Below, in pieces: positions 1 through 9,476 of a stretch of DNA of 64,000 nucleotides (its first letter is position 1; the number at the start of each line of letters is the position of its first letter). The position numbers were made by a program, and so were the translations under genes. The stretch spans positions 62,001-126,000 of the forward strand of contig NZ_QJSU01000007.1 in assembly GCF_003217155.1 (NCBI RefSeq), read 5' to 3'. The DNA is from Psychrobacter fozii. Lineage in GTDB: Bacteria; Pseudomonadota; Gammaproteobacteria; Pseudomonadales; Moraxellaceae. The notes under the pieces were generated by a model. It searched no databases. It was not told the origin of the DNA and worked only from the letters and a program-made list of their open reading frames with translations.

Positions 1-39
1 CTCATCAAATAACTGCCAAGCAATGGCGACGATACACAT
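1..39 (-). CDS. NRDE (TANGO2-like) family protein, N-terminal fragment
   Basis: Only the first 13 codons lie in the window; the gene continues beyond base 1 on the minus strand. They read MCIVAIAWQLFDE, which matches the usual start of NRDE/TANGO2-family proteins (MC-hydrophobic-FAW). The ATG at 39-37 is preceded by an AAAGGA ribosome site about 5 bases upstream. Family members have an N-terminal Cys; their biochemical role is poorly defined. The call rests on a very short stretch. Confidence 0.5.
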   Translation of the reverse strand, partial: MCIVAIAWQLFDE

Positions 40-112
40 AGCATTCCTTTTATAATAATCTGTTATACCAACGCTTTTTAGCAAAAATAAAGAGCATCGT
101 TTAAGGTTTTAC

Positions 113-1774
113 TTATTGATTGCCAGCTAGCATTTTATTGGCGGGATAGCTAACCTGAGACGTTGAGCGTATCACTTGTGACTGCTTGCTTGGTAAGTCA
201 AACTCCCATGCTACTATGCCTTGATTGTCATTCCAATCTCGTTCGGTTACAGGCGGCGTATTAGTGACCGTAACCTTCAGACTGTCATCGCGACTGATAG
301 GCTCACTGCCCAATACCTGCAAGCGTACACTGCGATTATGCTGATTGGTAAACTGATAGGCGTTGGTGGTCGTTATGGTTTGCGTACGGTTCAGCACGCC
401 TTTCTCGCCTTGCTTGTCTTCATTGGTCAGCTCTTTGACCATCATATTTGGATCACTACCAAAGCCAATGCCTTGCTCTTTTAGCATTTGGTAGCTATAA
501 CGTGACTGACCCACATAGTTGTCATCACGGTATAGCTGTAATGACCCATCAACCCAGTCTGGTGTTAGAAATGGCGCTGATGCATACCAATAGGCGGCAG
601 TCTCGACGCTTGGTGTGCTGCGAATCCATAGCTTACTGCTACCAGATTGCTCTCCAATCACTGTACGTACCCGTCTACCATCACTTGGAATACTAACCAG
701 CTGCGGTAAGCGATACTCGATGATACCGTTTTTGTTTTGACTACTGACGGTGAAATTCGGTAGCGGTGCCATACTGACTCCTGCTCCTTTGGTGTAAGCT
801 GCTTCTGCCATCATAACAGGAGCAGCATCCATCATAGGTGACTCACGCCTAACATTAGCATCTTGATTCTCTTCATATAATGACAGACGCTGCACATACG
901 GCAGTTGCCCTGTCGTACTCTGGTTGGGGTTCACGGTACTGAGCGTCACAGGTACGTTTGTCCAATTCTCACCGGTTTGCTGAGCAATAATCGCAGAGGC
1001 GGTGATACTTAACTGCTCACTAGTCGTATTTAGGCGGGCTTGATACGCCGGCTCCCAACCTGCGCCGCGCACTTGGTAGTGCAACTTAATATTACTTGGC
1101 GAGCGACTGGCGGTACGTACACTCACCTGTGTCACATTATTAAAGGTTGATGTCGCACTGCCTGACATAAGCTGATTAAGTGCGTCTTGAGCGCGAGCCT
1201 GACGTTGCTGAATCTCTAAAATTCTTTGGTTAATACTGGTCGCTTGGGTCTCTATATCACGTGCATTGTTAGCAATCGTACTATCCGTATTGACCTGTGT
1301 GGCTTTGGTCAAATTCTGCAAGTATGCTTTTGCTAAGCGTGCTGCTTCCAATTCTGCATTGATATTGGCTAACGTATTTTGCTGCGTCTGTACCTTAGCA
1401 TCACCTTGATATTGACATTGTGCTGCTTGCTCCCCTGTCAGCTCTTCAATACTGATTTCACCGACGTTGACGTTACCCACCGCCTGTACCTGTACACTCA
1501 AGCTCTCTTTGTCCATATGAGGTGACAAGCATGAAAATACAACGGTTTGCTCACCATTACCTGTGATGGGCAGTGCCCGTGTCACGCTTGCCGAACCTTG
1601 ATAAATAGTGACTTGTTCAACGTTGCTCGTGGCCGCTTGCGCCGAAGACAATCCCAATACGGCACTACCACCAAACATAAGCGGCAAAACCAAACATCTA
1701 GTCATTTTATTAAGCGGCGGTAATGCGCTGCCATAGTCTGTTGAAACAGACGCCTGTATTACATGTGCGTTCAT
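113..1774 (-). CDS. DUF4139 / MuiA-like secreted protein
   Basis: A 553-residue protein with a secretion signal: basic-hydrophobic stretch at about residues 24-46 ending in SSAQA before ATS. The mature part starts with a beta-rich region (VTIYQGSASVTRALPI), then a coiled-coil region at about 125-205 rich in Gln, Ala and Asn, then a long beta-rich C-terminal region with the 'LHYQVRGAGWEPAYQARL' pattern of DUF4139 proteins (mucoidy inhibitor A family). The molecular function is unknown; it is probably periplasmic or outer-membrane associated. Start: ATG 1774 has AAGGA 7 bases upstream; an internal ATG at residue 24 would give a more ordinary signal peptide. It is transcribed away from the urt operon. 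Confidence 0.75.
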   Translation of the reverse strand: MNAHVIQASVSTDYGSALPPLNKMTRCLVLPLMFGGSAVLGLSSAQAATSNVEQVTIYQGSASVTRALPITGNGEQTVVFSCLSPHMDKESLSVQVQAVGNVNVGEISIEELTGEQAAQCQYQGDAKVQTQQNTLANINAELEAARLAKAYLQNLTKATQVNTDSTIANNARDIETQATSINQRILEIQQRQARAQDALNQLMSGSATSTFNNVTQVSVRTASRSPSNIKLHYQVRGAGWEPAYQARLNTTSEQLSITASAIIAQQTGENWTNVPVTLSTVNPNQSTTGQLPYVQRLSLYEENQDANVRRESPMMDAAPVMMAEAAYTKGAGVSMAPLPNFTVSSQNKNGIIEYRLPQLVSIPSDGRRVRTVIGEQSGSSKLWIRSTPSVETAAYWYASAPFLTPDWVDGSLQLYRDDNYVGQSRYSYQMLKEQGIGFGSDPNMMVKELTNEDKQGEKGVLNRTQTITTTNAYQFTNQHNRSVRLQVLGSEPISRDDSLKVTVTNTPPVTERDWNDNQGIVAWEFDLPSKQSQVIRSTSQVSYPANKMLAGNQ

Positions 1775-2154
1775 ACATCATTCCTTAGAAGTAAAATCCA
1801 TTATGGCAGCAGCGCACTTTTACTATCAGACTTGCCATCCTATAAGCGCGCAAGACAATTTTATCAAAAATAATATCTCTCAAAGATATAACCGTAGCGT
1901 TTTTGACACTTTTTAGCAACAAATGTCTCTTTCAGAATTAACGTCCTATTCTTATATGCCGCACGGTTTCTCTGTTTATTCCCTTTTATGGTGCAACTTA
2001 TCAAAGCCTATGCACTAGATTAATGAAAAAACGCTACAATCTTTAATTATTGTGCTGTTATTTCCCGAATAATGGCCTTTTTAACTTGGCACGGAACTTG
2101 AACTATTAATTACTGTTAAGTAACAGTATTTTATCTTTTGTATTTACTTAGGAG
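1775..2154. other. Intergenic region between muiA-like gene and urtA
   Basis: About 380 bases separating two divergent genes. It holds the sigma-54-type promoter of urtA at 2087-2102 and, 90 bases further upstream, a TGGTGCA half-site near 1990 that could belong to an NtrC-type enhancer site; a full palindromic NtrC site was not evident. No coding region seen. Confidence 0.5.
2087..2102 (+). promoter_or_regulatory. sigma-54 (RpoN) -24/-12 promoter of the urt operon
   Basis: TGGCACGGAACTTGAA matches the RpoN consensus TGGCACG-N4-TTGCW with one mismatch (TTGA for TTGC) and the correct GG/GC spacing. It lies about 58 bases before the urtA start. It implies activation by an enhancer-binding protein, most likely NtrC under nitrogen limitation, as known for urea transporters in other bacteria. 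The activator itself is inference. Confidence 0.75.
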
Positions 2155-2160
2155 ATGTCC

Positions 2161-3513
2161 ATGTTTTCGTTACCAATTTTAGCCAACCCTCAGTTTGTTG
2201 AGTCGAATATTCCTAGCAAACTCAAATCACGCGCGTCATTATTAGCGATAGCTGTCATTAGTAGTTTGAGTCTCGCTGCCTGTCAAAAACCTGCAGAAAC
2301 CGCGACATCGACAGAGACAACAGCTGAAACGACCACAGAAACAACGACCGAGCCTACCGCTGATGGCGATACTATCAAAGTAGGTATATTGCATTCACTG
2401 TCTGGCACCATGGCCATCTCCGAAACCTCTCTAAAAGATACCGCATTAATGACCATTGATGAAATCAATGCCAATGGCGGTGTACTAGGTAAGCAGCTAG
2501 AACCTGTAGTCGTTGACCCTGCCTCTGATTGGCCATTATTTGCTGAAAAAGCACGTCAGTTATTAACTCAAGATAAAGTGGACGTCATCTTTGGTGGTTG
2601 GACATCGGTATCACGCAAATCCGTATTGCCTGTGGTTGAAGAGTTAAACGGGTTGATGTTCTATCCAGTGCAGTACGAAGGACAAGAGCAATCAGAAAAT
2701 ATTTTTTATACGGGTGCTGCGCCGAATCAGCAGGCCATTCCAGCGGTAGAGTACTTGATGAGTGAGGAAGGTGGCGGTGCAGAGCGATTCGTATTGCTAG
2801 GCACTGATTACGTCTATCCACGTACCACCAATCAGATTTTAAAGGCATTTTTGAAGTCAAAAGGCGTGGCTGATGCAGACATCATGGAAGAATACACACC
2901 ATTTGGTTTCAGCAATTATCAAACCATCGTATCTAATGTCAAAAAATTCTCAACGGGCAAGAAGACAGCGGTAATTTCTACTATCAATGGCGATTCAAAC
3001 GTTCCGTTCTATCGTGAGCTTGCCAACCAAGGCATCAAAGCGTCAGATATTCCAGTCATGGCATTCTCAGTCGGTGAAGAAGAGCTACGTGGTATCGACA
3101 CCAGTTTATTACAAGGGCATTTGGCGGCATGGAACTACTTTATGTCAATCAAAAACCCAACCAACAGTGAATTTACCAAACGCTATATGCAATATGCATT
3201 AGACCAAAAACTACCGAACGCTGAAAAAGTCGTAACCAATGATCCAATGGAAGCTACCTATGTCGGTATCAATATGTGGAAGCAAGCTGTTGAAAAAGCA
3301 GGCACCACTGATGTCGATAAAGTACGTATTAGTATGGCTGGTCAGACGTTCGATGCGCCTTCTGGTTACACATTAAAAATGGATGACACAAACCATCATT
3401 TATGGAAGCCTGTGATGATTGGTCAAATTCGTGCCGACGGACAGTTTGACACGATTTTTAAAACTCCAGAGGTTATTCAAGCGCAGCCATGGAGCGAGTA
3501 CATTCCTAAATAA
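2161..3513 (+). CDS. urtA: Urea ABC transporter substrate-binding protein UrtA
   Basis: Periplasmic urea-binding lipoprotein that delivers urea to UrtBC. About 450 residues, with an unusually long N-terminus before the lipobox LSLAAC (Cys near residue 41), a Thr/Glu-rich linker, and then the type I periplasmic binding fold (DTIKVGILHSLSGTMAISE, typical UrtA/FmdD-like). Start: ATG 2161 is preferred over the in-frame ATG at 2155, because AGGAG at 2150-2154 abuts 2155 but sits 6 bases before 2161. It is the first gene of urtABCDE and is driven by the sigma-54 promoter at 2087-2102. No urease genes are present in the window, so urea hydrolysis must be encoded elsewhere. Confidence 0.92.
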   Translation: MFSLPILANPQFVESNIPSKLKSRASLLAIAVISSLSLAACQKPAETATSTETTAETTTETTTEPTADGDTIKVGILHSLSGTMAISETSLKDTALMTIDEINANGGVLGKQLEPVVVDPASDWPLFAEKARQLLTQDKVDVIFGGWTSVSRKSVLPVVEELNGLMFYPVQYEGQEQSENIFYTGAAPNQQAIPAVEYLMSEEGGGAERFVLLGTDYVYPRTTNQILKAFLKSKGVADADIMEEYTPFGFSNYQTIVSNVKKFSTGKKTAVISTINGDSNVPFYRELANQGIKASDIPVMAFSVGEEELRGIDTSLLQGHLAAWNYFMSIKNPTNSEFTKRYMQYALDQKLPNAEKVVTNDPMEATYVGINMWKQAVEKAGTTDVDKVRISMAGQTFDAPSGYTLKMDDTNHHLWKPVMIGQIRADGQFDTIFKTPEVIQAQPWSEYIPK

Positions 3514-3540
3514 GCTATCCACTGAATAAATCTGTGCTGA

Positions 3541-3570
3541 TAGGTGCATAAACCAACGACCCAGCACCTA
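3541..3570 (+). repeat. Hairpin between urtA and urtB
   Basis: Inverted repeat TAGGTGC (3541-3547) / GCACCTA (3564-3570) with a 16-base loop and no T-run. Such hairpins after a binding-protein gene often stabilise its mRNA or partly stop transcription so that the binding protein is made in excess over the permease. Function inferred from position. Confidence 0.4.
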
Positions 3571-3689
3571 CTCTTCACATTTATTTTCAACACGTTATAT
3601 ATCTATACACCTTATCTACACCTCTATTGCTTAGTACGCTAAGCAGTAGAGTCAAGAATTTGTTGACCGTGGAACACAGGGAGCCGCAC

Positions 3690-5528
3690 ATGCAGCGTCA
3701 CATTTTATGCCCCATAGCAGGGCAAATATCATCTAAGAATGGTAATGATCAGCAAGCACCAACGAGCGGGTTAATGAGGCACGCTGCGATTTTTTCAATA
3801 TTTATACCTTTGCGGCTACTTGCTCTGACTGCATTATTTATAACGATTTTCATCACCTCTGCGCATGCTGACCATGACGGTCAACCACATGACCATGATA
3901 CAAATACTGCTCATAATGAGCCATCATTGGTCACAACTGCGAACGTATCCACTTCTACTCAAGCCAGCACCTCAGGTACCTCAAATATTTCAATAGCAAC
4001 TTCTACAAGTTCAGGCGATGCCATTCAACAATTTGTGGCGGGTGATTTTAGCCAGCGTCAAGCCATGTTAAGTGATTGGCCAGGCTCGGTTGAAAGTTTA
4101 GATAGCTTGGTTGAATTCATTGCAAATGATGAACTGTATCAAGGTAACAGTGGGCAAACATATTTACTGAATAAAGATGATCAGCTATTTACCTATCCCA
4201 ATAAAGAAGAGACAGCCGACTGGCCTAGTGACTTATCACAAATAACCTTGACCAATGCGCTGCGCTCGGCGCTCATTTTTGGACAAGCTAAGGTCAAGCT
4301 AGCATCTGACAAACCTGCACAGCGACTACAAGCAGTTGATATTTTAGCCAACAATATTGACCAAGTAGATCCGGCCATTATTACGACAGCAGCGGCAAAT
4401 GAAGACAGTGCTAAAGTCAAAAAGGCACTAACTGCATTACAGGCTCGTATTGATTTCAAAAATGGTGACCTACCCACTCAAATCGCAGCCGCAAAGCTAC
4501 TTGCTGATAGTGATAACCCACAAGTTTTGGTCGATATTGAATCTGCTCTCGCGGCTGATGGCTTAGATGCCTCGCTTAAAACGGCGCTTATCGATGCTGA
4601 ATCCAGTGTGTCACGGCGTATTGAAATAAGTACATGGACGGGTCATATTTTCACTGGTATGAGTACCGCCAGTATTTTACTGCTAGCGGCTCTTGGCCTT
4701 GCCATTACCTTTGGCTTACTTGGCGTGATTAATATGGCGCATGGTGAGCTGATTATGATTGGGGCTTATACCACTTATATGGTGCAAAACTTCTTTCAAG
4801 CTTATATGCCAGATATGGCAGGTTGGTATTTGCTTGCCGCTATTCCGGCTGCTTTTTTAGTCAGCGCTGTTATCGGCATGATTATTGAGCGCATTGTCAT
4901 TCGCCCACTATATGGTCGTGAGCTAGAAACATTGCTGGCAACATTTGGGGTGAGCTTAATATTGATGCAACTGGTGCGGATGATTTTCGGTGCTCAGAAC
5001 GTTGAAGTTAGTAACGTGGCATGGCTCAGCGGTGCATATCAAGTGTCATCAAGTTTGGTACTACCTTATAACCGTATCGCCATTATTGGTTTTACGGTCA
5101 TCATCGTGGCGCTACTGGTGTACTTACTTAATAAGACCCGATTTGGATTATTTATACGCGCAGTCACCCAAAACCGCCAAATGGCAAAAGCAGTTGGTAT
5201 TCCTTCTGCACGTATCGATATGATGGCATTTGGTTTGGGTTCTGGACTTGCAGGCATGGCAGGCTGCGCGCTTGCTCAAGTAGGCAATGTGGGTCCTGAC
5301 TTGGGACAAACCTATATCATTGATACATTTTTAGTCGTCGTCGTCGGCGGTGTCGGTCAAGTATGGGGTGCAGTACTAGCAGCCTTAGGACTTGGTGTGA
5401 GTGGTACGGTACTCGAGATTGGTATCGGTGCAGTACTGGCTAAGATTGTATTGTTGGTTCTTGTGATTCTGTTTATTCAGAAACGGCCACAAGGTTTATT
5501 TGCACTTAAAGGCCGCTTTGTCGAATAA
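3690..5528 (+). CDS. urtB: Urea ABC transporter permease UrtB
   Basis: Inner-membrane permease of the LivH branched-chain amino-acid/urea class. 612 residues from ATG 3690, which has GGGAG 6 bases upstream; the longer TTG-initiated reading from 3627 lacks such a site. The N-terminus has a signal-like hydrophobic segment (about residues 35-58), then a His/Asp-rich stretch (HADHDGQPHDHD), a periplasmic helical region of about 200 residues typical of proteobacterial UrtB, and at about 325-610 the LivH-like membrane domain with GLLGVINMAHGELIMIGAY. Second gene of the operon; the His-rich stretch could bind metal but this is speculation. Confidence 0.92.
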   Translation: MQRHILCPIAGQISSKNGNDQQAPTSGLMRHAAIFSIFIPLRLLALTALFITIFITSAHADHDGQPHDHDTNTAHNEPSLVTTANVSTSTQASTSGTSNISIATSTSSGDAIQQFVAGDFSQRQAMLSDWPGSVESLDSLVEFIANDELYQGNSGQTYLLNKDDQLFTYPNKEETADWPSDLSQITLTNALRSALIFGQAKVKLASDKPAQRLQAVDILANNIDQVDPAIITTAAANEDSAKVKKALTALQARIDFKNGDLPTQIAAAKLLADSDNPQVLVDIESALAADGLDASLKTALIDAESSVSRRIEISTWTGHIFTGMSTASILLLAALGLAITFGLLGVINMAHGELIMIGAYTTYMVQNFFQAYMPDMAGWYLLAAIPAAFLVSAVIGMIIERIVIRPLYGRELETLLATFGVSLILMQLVRMIFGAQNVEVSNVAWLSGAYQVSSSLVLPYNRIAIIGFTVIIVALLVYLLNKTRFGLFIRAVTQNRQMAKAVGIPSARIDMMAFGLGSGLAGMAGCALAQVGNVGPDLGQTYIIDTFLVVVVGGVGQVWGAVLAALGLGVSGTVLEIGIGAVLAKIVLLVLVILFIQKRPQGLFALKGRFVE

Positions 5529-5538
5529 GGAGATTCCT

Positions 5539-6609
5539 ATGATACTGACCAAATTACTGTCTGATACCCCGCGTAGTGCTATTTTAATTGGCTTATGTTT
5601 TGCCGTACTACTGATACTGCCTTGGCTACATCTTATGCCGGAGACCTCAGCCTTTCACCTTTCAGCCTACTGGATTACCCTGATTGGTAAAATCATGGCA
5701 CTGGCCATGGTCGCTCTGGCGCTAGATCTCGTCTGGGGCTATGCTGGTATTTTGAGCTTGGGACATGGTTTGTACTTTGCCTTAGGTGGTTATGCATTTG
5801 GCATGTACCTAACACGCGAAACGGCAGGCGATGCGCTTCCTGATTTTATGCGATTTTTGAGCTGGACCGAGATGCCATGGTACTGGGCTGGCACGCAGCA
5901 TTTTTGGTGGGCAGTCGCACTGGTTGTATTAGTGCCTGGCTTGGTTGCTTTTATCTTTGGTTTCTTTGCCTTTCGCTCCAAAATCAAAGGGGTGTACTTT
6001 TCTATCATCACTCAAGCCATGGTCTATGCAGCAGCCTTGCTATTCTTCCGTAATGAGACAGGCTTCGGCGGTAACAATGGCTTTACTGGTTTTACTACCC
6101 TTTTAGGCTACGACATTACCGCTGCCTCTACTCGTTCAATGCTGTGCTTTGTCACTGCCGTAGCATTGTTAATCTCTTATATAGGTTTGCGTCATTTAAT
6201 GAATCAGCCGTATGGGCGAGTGCTTGGCGCTATTCGTGATAGCGAAAACCGCTTGCAGTATTTAGGTTACCGTACGTTGTGGTACAAGCTATCCGCTTGG
6301 GTGTTGTCAGCTGTCATCGCTGGTATCGCAGGTGCGCTATATGTGCCGCAGGTAGGCATTATCAATCCGAGTGAAATGAACCCAGTGAACTCGATTGAGA
6401 TAGCTGTCTGGGTAGCGACTGGTGGTAGAGGAAGCTTAATTGGCGCTATCTTAGGTACTGGTGTGGTGAATGCTGTGAAAACCTACTTTACGGTCGCCTA
6501 CCCTGAATTTTGGCTATTGATATTAGGTGGACTGTTCGTCGTCGTGACGTTGTTTTTACCCAATGGCATTATGGGCTTGTTCGATCGCTTCAAAAAGGAG
6601 AAACAATAA
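5539..6609 (+). CDS. urtC: Urea ABC transporter permease UrtC
   Basis: Second inner-membrane permease (LivM-like), 356 residues, about 10 membrane segments. The conserved family stretch with GYAGILSLGHGLYFALGGYA is visible near residue 70, with GAIRDSENRLQYLGY typical of UrtC/LivM near the coupling loop. The ATG at 5539 has AAGGAG 8 bases upstream and lies just after the urtB stop; an in-frame upstream reading overlaps urtB and lacks a ribosome site. The stop codon overlaps the urtD start by one base (TAATG), indicating translational coupling. Confidence 0.93.
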   Translation: MILTKLLSDTPRSAILIGLCFAVLLILPWLHLMPETSAFHLSAYWITLIGKIMALAMVALALDLVWGYAGILSLGHGLYFALGGYAFGMYLTRETAGDALPDFMRFLSWTEMPWYWAGTQHFWWAVALVVLVPGLVAFIFGFFAFRSKIKGVYFSIITQAMVYAAALLFFRNETGFGGNNGFTGFTTLLGYDITAASTRSMLCFVTAVALLISYIGLRHLMNQPYGRVLGAIRDSENRLQYLGYRTLWYKLSAWVLSAVIAGIAGALYVPQVGIINPSEMNPVNSIEIAVWVATGGRGSLIGAILGTGVVNAVKTYFTVAYPEFWLLILGGLFVVVTLFLPNGIMGLFDRFKKEKQ

Positions 6610-7454
6610 TGTTAAATGATAAACCGTCAACGACTGAGCAAATTATTAATGAGTATGGACGTAATCATGGCGGTACTGGCCGCAGTCACCCAAAGCCATC
6701 AGGCGTCGATTTTAGCCATGGCATTGCATTATATTTAGAAGGTTTAAGTGTTTGGTTTGATTCATTTCGAGCACTCAATAACTTATCGCTATATATCGAA
6801 GAAGGTGAGCTACGCTGTATCATCGGTCCAAACGGTGCTGGTAAAACCACATTAATGGATGTCATCACGGGTAAAACTCGTCCTACCGAAGGTAGCGTAT
6901 TTTTTGGTCAAACGCACAACCTTGCTAATTTATCCACCGAAGAAATCGCTGAAGCTGGCATCGGACGTAAGTTTCAAAAACCTACTGTCTTTGAAAATTT
7001 TACCGTGATGGATAATCTGTTACTTGCTGCGCCGAAAGACAAACGTGTGGTCAAAAGCTTGTTTAATAAACTCAATGCCGATACTCGCGATACTCTTGAC
7101 GCGACCCTACAACAAATTCGCCTGACCGATAAAATCAACAAGCCAGCTGGTTTGCTCTCACATGGGCAAAAACAGTGGTTAGAGATTGGCATGCTACTAA
7201 TGCAAAGCCCCAAGCTAATTTTGCTTGATGAGCCTGTAGCAGGTATGACTGATGCCGAAACTGAACATACCGCCGAGCTGTGTCTACGCCTTAAAAAGAA
7301 TCATACTTTGGTCGTGGTCGAGCACGATATGACCTTTATCGATGCCATCAGTGAAAAAGTCACGGTATTAGCACAAGGAGCGATTTTGGCTGAAGGTACG
7401 TTAGCGGAAGTGCAAGCTAATGAAGCCGTGATTGAGTCCTATTTAGGTCGATAG
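6609..7454 (+). CDS. urtD: Urea ABC transporter ATP-binding protein UrtD
   Basis: LivG-like ATPase that energises urea import. 281 residues from ATG 6609, which overlaps the urtC stop (TAATG); AAAGGAGAAACA precedes it. Walker A GPNGAGKTT, signature LSHGQKQWLEIGM, Walker B LILLDEPVAGM, and switch His in VVVEHDM are all visible. The LSHGQ variant replaces the usual LSGGQ, as is common in UrtD. Works as a pair with UrtE on the cytoplasmic face of UrtBC. Confidence 0.94.
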   Translation: MLNDKPSTTEQIINEYGRNHGGTGRSHPKPSGVDFSHGIALYLEGLSVWFDSFRALNNLSLYIEEGELRCIIGPNGAGKTTLMDVITGKTRPTEGSVFFGQTHNLANLSTEEIAEAGIGRKFQKPTVFENFTVMDNLLLAAPKDKRVVKSLFNKLNADTRDTLDATLQQIRLTDKINKPAGLLSHGQKQWLEIGMLLMQSPKLILLDEPVAGMTDAETEHTAELCLRLKKNHTLVVVEHDMTFIDAISEKVTVLAQGAILAEGTLAEVQANEAVIESYLGR

Positions 7455-7539
7455 CTGAATTGATAGCTGAAATAATAATATTGACAAACTGCTATGCCAT
7501 TTAGAGATTAGGAAACGATTCGAATGTTAGGAGACAGCC

Positions 7540-8238
7540 ATGTTACAAGTTAACGATATCAATCAATATTACGGCGGCAGCCATATTTTACGAGACGTCT
7601 CGCTTACCGCGCCCATCGGCGAATGCAGTGTGGTACTTGGTCGTAACGGCGTGGGGAAGACTACGCTACTCAAATGTTTGATGGGGATATTACCGATTAA
7701 ATCAGGAGAGATTTTGCTCAATGATAAAGACATTAGCAAAATGTCATCCGAGCAGCGAGTACGAGCAGGATTGGCTTATGTGCCTCAAGGTCGTGATATC
7801 TTTTCGACACTGACCGTAGAAGAAAATATCTTGATTGGTATGGCTAAGTTTTCACGCAGCAAGGCAAAACACGTACCCAAACATTTATACGATATTTTCC
7901 CCGTACTCGATGAGATGAAACATCGTCGTGGTGGTGATTTGTCTGGTGGTCAGCAGCAGCAGCTTGCCATTGCGCGCGCCTTAGCCTCCGAGCCGACTGT
8001 GTTGATTTTAGACGAGCCAACTGAAGGTATTCAGCCGTCTATTATTAAAGATATTGGCCGAGTTCTACGTGACTTGGCTGACAAAGGTGACATGGCAATT
8101 GTACTGGTTGAGCAGTTTTATGAGTTCGCAGAAGAGCTGGCTGACAATTACACCGTGCTATCACGCGGCAAAGTAGTGTCACAAGGCGCTGGCGATACGA
8201 TGGTTGAAAACAAAGTACAAGATCTGGTCGCTATCTAG
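7540..8238 (+). CDS. urtE: Urea ABC transporter ATP-binding protein UrtE
   Basis: LivF-like ATPase, 232 residues. Walker A GRNGVGKTT, signature LSGGQQQQLAIARAL, Walker B VLILDEPTEGIQPS, and switch region VLVEQ are present. The start has GTTAGGAGACAGCC immediately upstream. Last gene of urtABCDE, 85 bases after urtD. An imperfect hairpin with a T-run follows at 8291-8313. Confidence 0.94.
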   Translation: MLQVNDINQYYGGSHILRDVSLTAPIGECSVVLGRNGVGKTTLLKCLMGILPIKSGEILLNDKDISKMSSEQRVRAGLAYVPQGRDIFSTLTVEENILIGMAKFSRSKAKHVPKHLYDIFPVLDEMKHRRGGDLSGGQQQQLAIARALASEPTVLILDEPTEGIQPSIIKDIGRVLRDLADKGDMAIVLVEQFYEFAEELADNYTVLSRGKVVSQGAGDTMVENKVQDLVAI

Positions 8239-8558
8239 CTGCTTTTACTTAACTGCATTTATTTATGAGCACTTGGTAGTGAACACTCAATAACGCTAAA
8301 AATTGCGTTTTTATCCTGAGCTGCTAGCTACCAAGATTGGCGCTTGTTCGACAAGTCATCACGAAACCTTTTCACGATTACAGTCATTTGTCCTATTTCC
8401 TCCATCATCTTACCTGCTTCCTACCCTATGTGTTCTGCACTGTATCGACCGTTCAACTTCTCGATGCTAACTGATTGGCATCATAGCAATTGTGTATGCT
8501 CGACGAATGAAATTTGCTATTATAGTCAGCACTTTATTACCAATATTATGATGCCCTT
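8239..8558. other. Intergenic region urtE-lgt
   Basis: About 320 bases. A weak stem (TAACGC ... GCGTTT followed by TT) at 8291-8312 may end the urt transcript. A 72-codon open frame from 8344 overlaps the lgt start, has no ribosome site and no recognisable similarity, and is not called. The lgt promoter is presumably in the AT-rich part after 8500; nothing else seen. Confidence 0.4.
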
Positions 8559-9443
8559 ATGATGATTCATCCTCAGTACGATCCTGTAGCGTTAGCCATT
8601 GGGCCTGTTGAAGTCCATTGGTATGGGCTGATGTATTTACTGGCATTTGCTGCCGCTTACGGTCTAGCTTGGTATCGCAGCACCAAACGCGATAACTGGA
8701 CCACCGACATGGTGTCCGACTTGGTATTCTTTGGTGCGCTTGGCGTCATTTTAGGCGGCCGTGTTGGCTACGTCTTGTTTTATCAGTTCGGTGAATTGCT
8801 ACAAAACCCTGCCTATCTTTTCAAGGTCTGGGAAGGCGGCATGTCATTCCATGGTGGCTTGATCGGCGTCATGCTTGGTATGCTATATTTCGCTCGCAAG
8901 TATAAAAAGACACCATTCCAAGTACTGGATTTCGTCGTGCCATGTGTACCAACGGGCTTATTGTTTGGCCGCATTGGTAACTACATCAATGGTGAGCTGT
9001 GGGGCCGTGTGTCTGACGGCGGCTATAATTGGTTGACGTACTTCCCGCAAGCTGCTGCTGCTGATATGCAACAATTGCAAACCAATCCTGAACTCCAAGA
9101 GCTGATGACTGAAGTTAATGGTCAGTATCTGCTGCCGCGTCATCCTTCGCAGTTGTATGAAGCGCTTGCTGAAGGTCTACTGCTGTTCTTATTCTTATGG
9201 TGGTATTCATCAAAACCACGTCCTCGTATGGCAGCGACCGGTATTTTCATGTTAGGTTATGGCGTTAGCCGTTTCATCATCGAGTTCTTCCGTCAGCCAG
9301 ACGTCGACCAAGGATTCATCCTGTTAGGTTGGATGACCAAAGGGCAAATGCTAAGCGCCCCGATGATAATCATTGGCTTTATCCTATTAATCTATGCCTA
9401 CAAACGCGGCATCTATGACTGGGGTAAGCAAGCTGCTTATTGA
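8559..9443 (+). CDS. lgt: Prolipoprotein diacylglyceryl transferase
   Basis: Inner-membrane enzyme that transfers diacylglycerol from phosphatidylglycerol to the lipobox Cys of prelipoproteins. 294 residues, seven membrane segments; the family signature GRIGNYINGELWGR is at about 142-155, preceded by the conserved W-GGMSFHGG region near 94-102. HPSQLYEAL, also diagnostic, is near 195. Two successive ATG codons (8559, 8562) are possible starts. It lies 33 bases before thyA, the common lgt-thyA order, which suggests that thyA was once co-transcribed from here. Confidence 0.95.
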   Translation: MMIHPQYDPVALAIGPVEVHWYGLMYLLAFAAAYGLAWYRSTKRDNWTTDMVSDLVFFGALGVILGGRVGYVLFYQFGELLQNPAYLFKVWEGGMSFHGGLIGVMLGMLYFARKYKKTPFQVLDFVVPCVPTGLLFGRIGNYINGELWGRVSDGGYNWLTYFPQAAAADMQQLQTNPELQELMTEVNGQYLLPRHPSQLYEALAEGLLLFLFLWWYSSKPRPRMAATGIFMLGYGVSRFIIEFFRQPDVDQGFILLGWMTKGQMLSAPMIIIGFILLIYAYKRGIYDWGKQAAY

Positions 9444-9476
9444 GCCGTATATTAAACAATACCGACGAGCATTTTT

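Noticed and set aside
8344-8562. 72-codon open frame upstream of lgt
   Set aside because: No ribosome site, overlaps the lgt start, amino-acid composition looks random.
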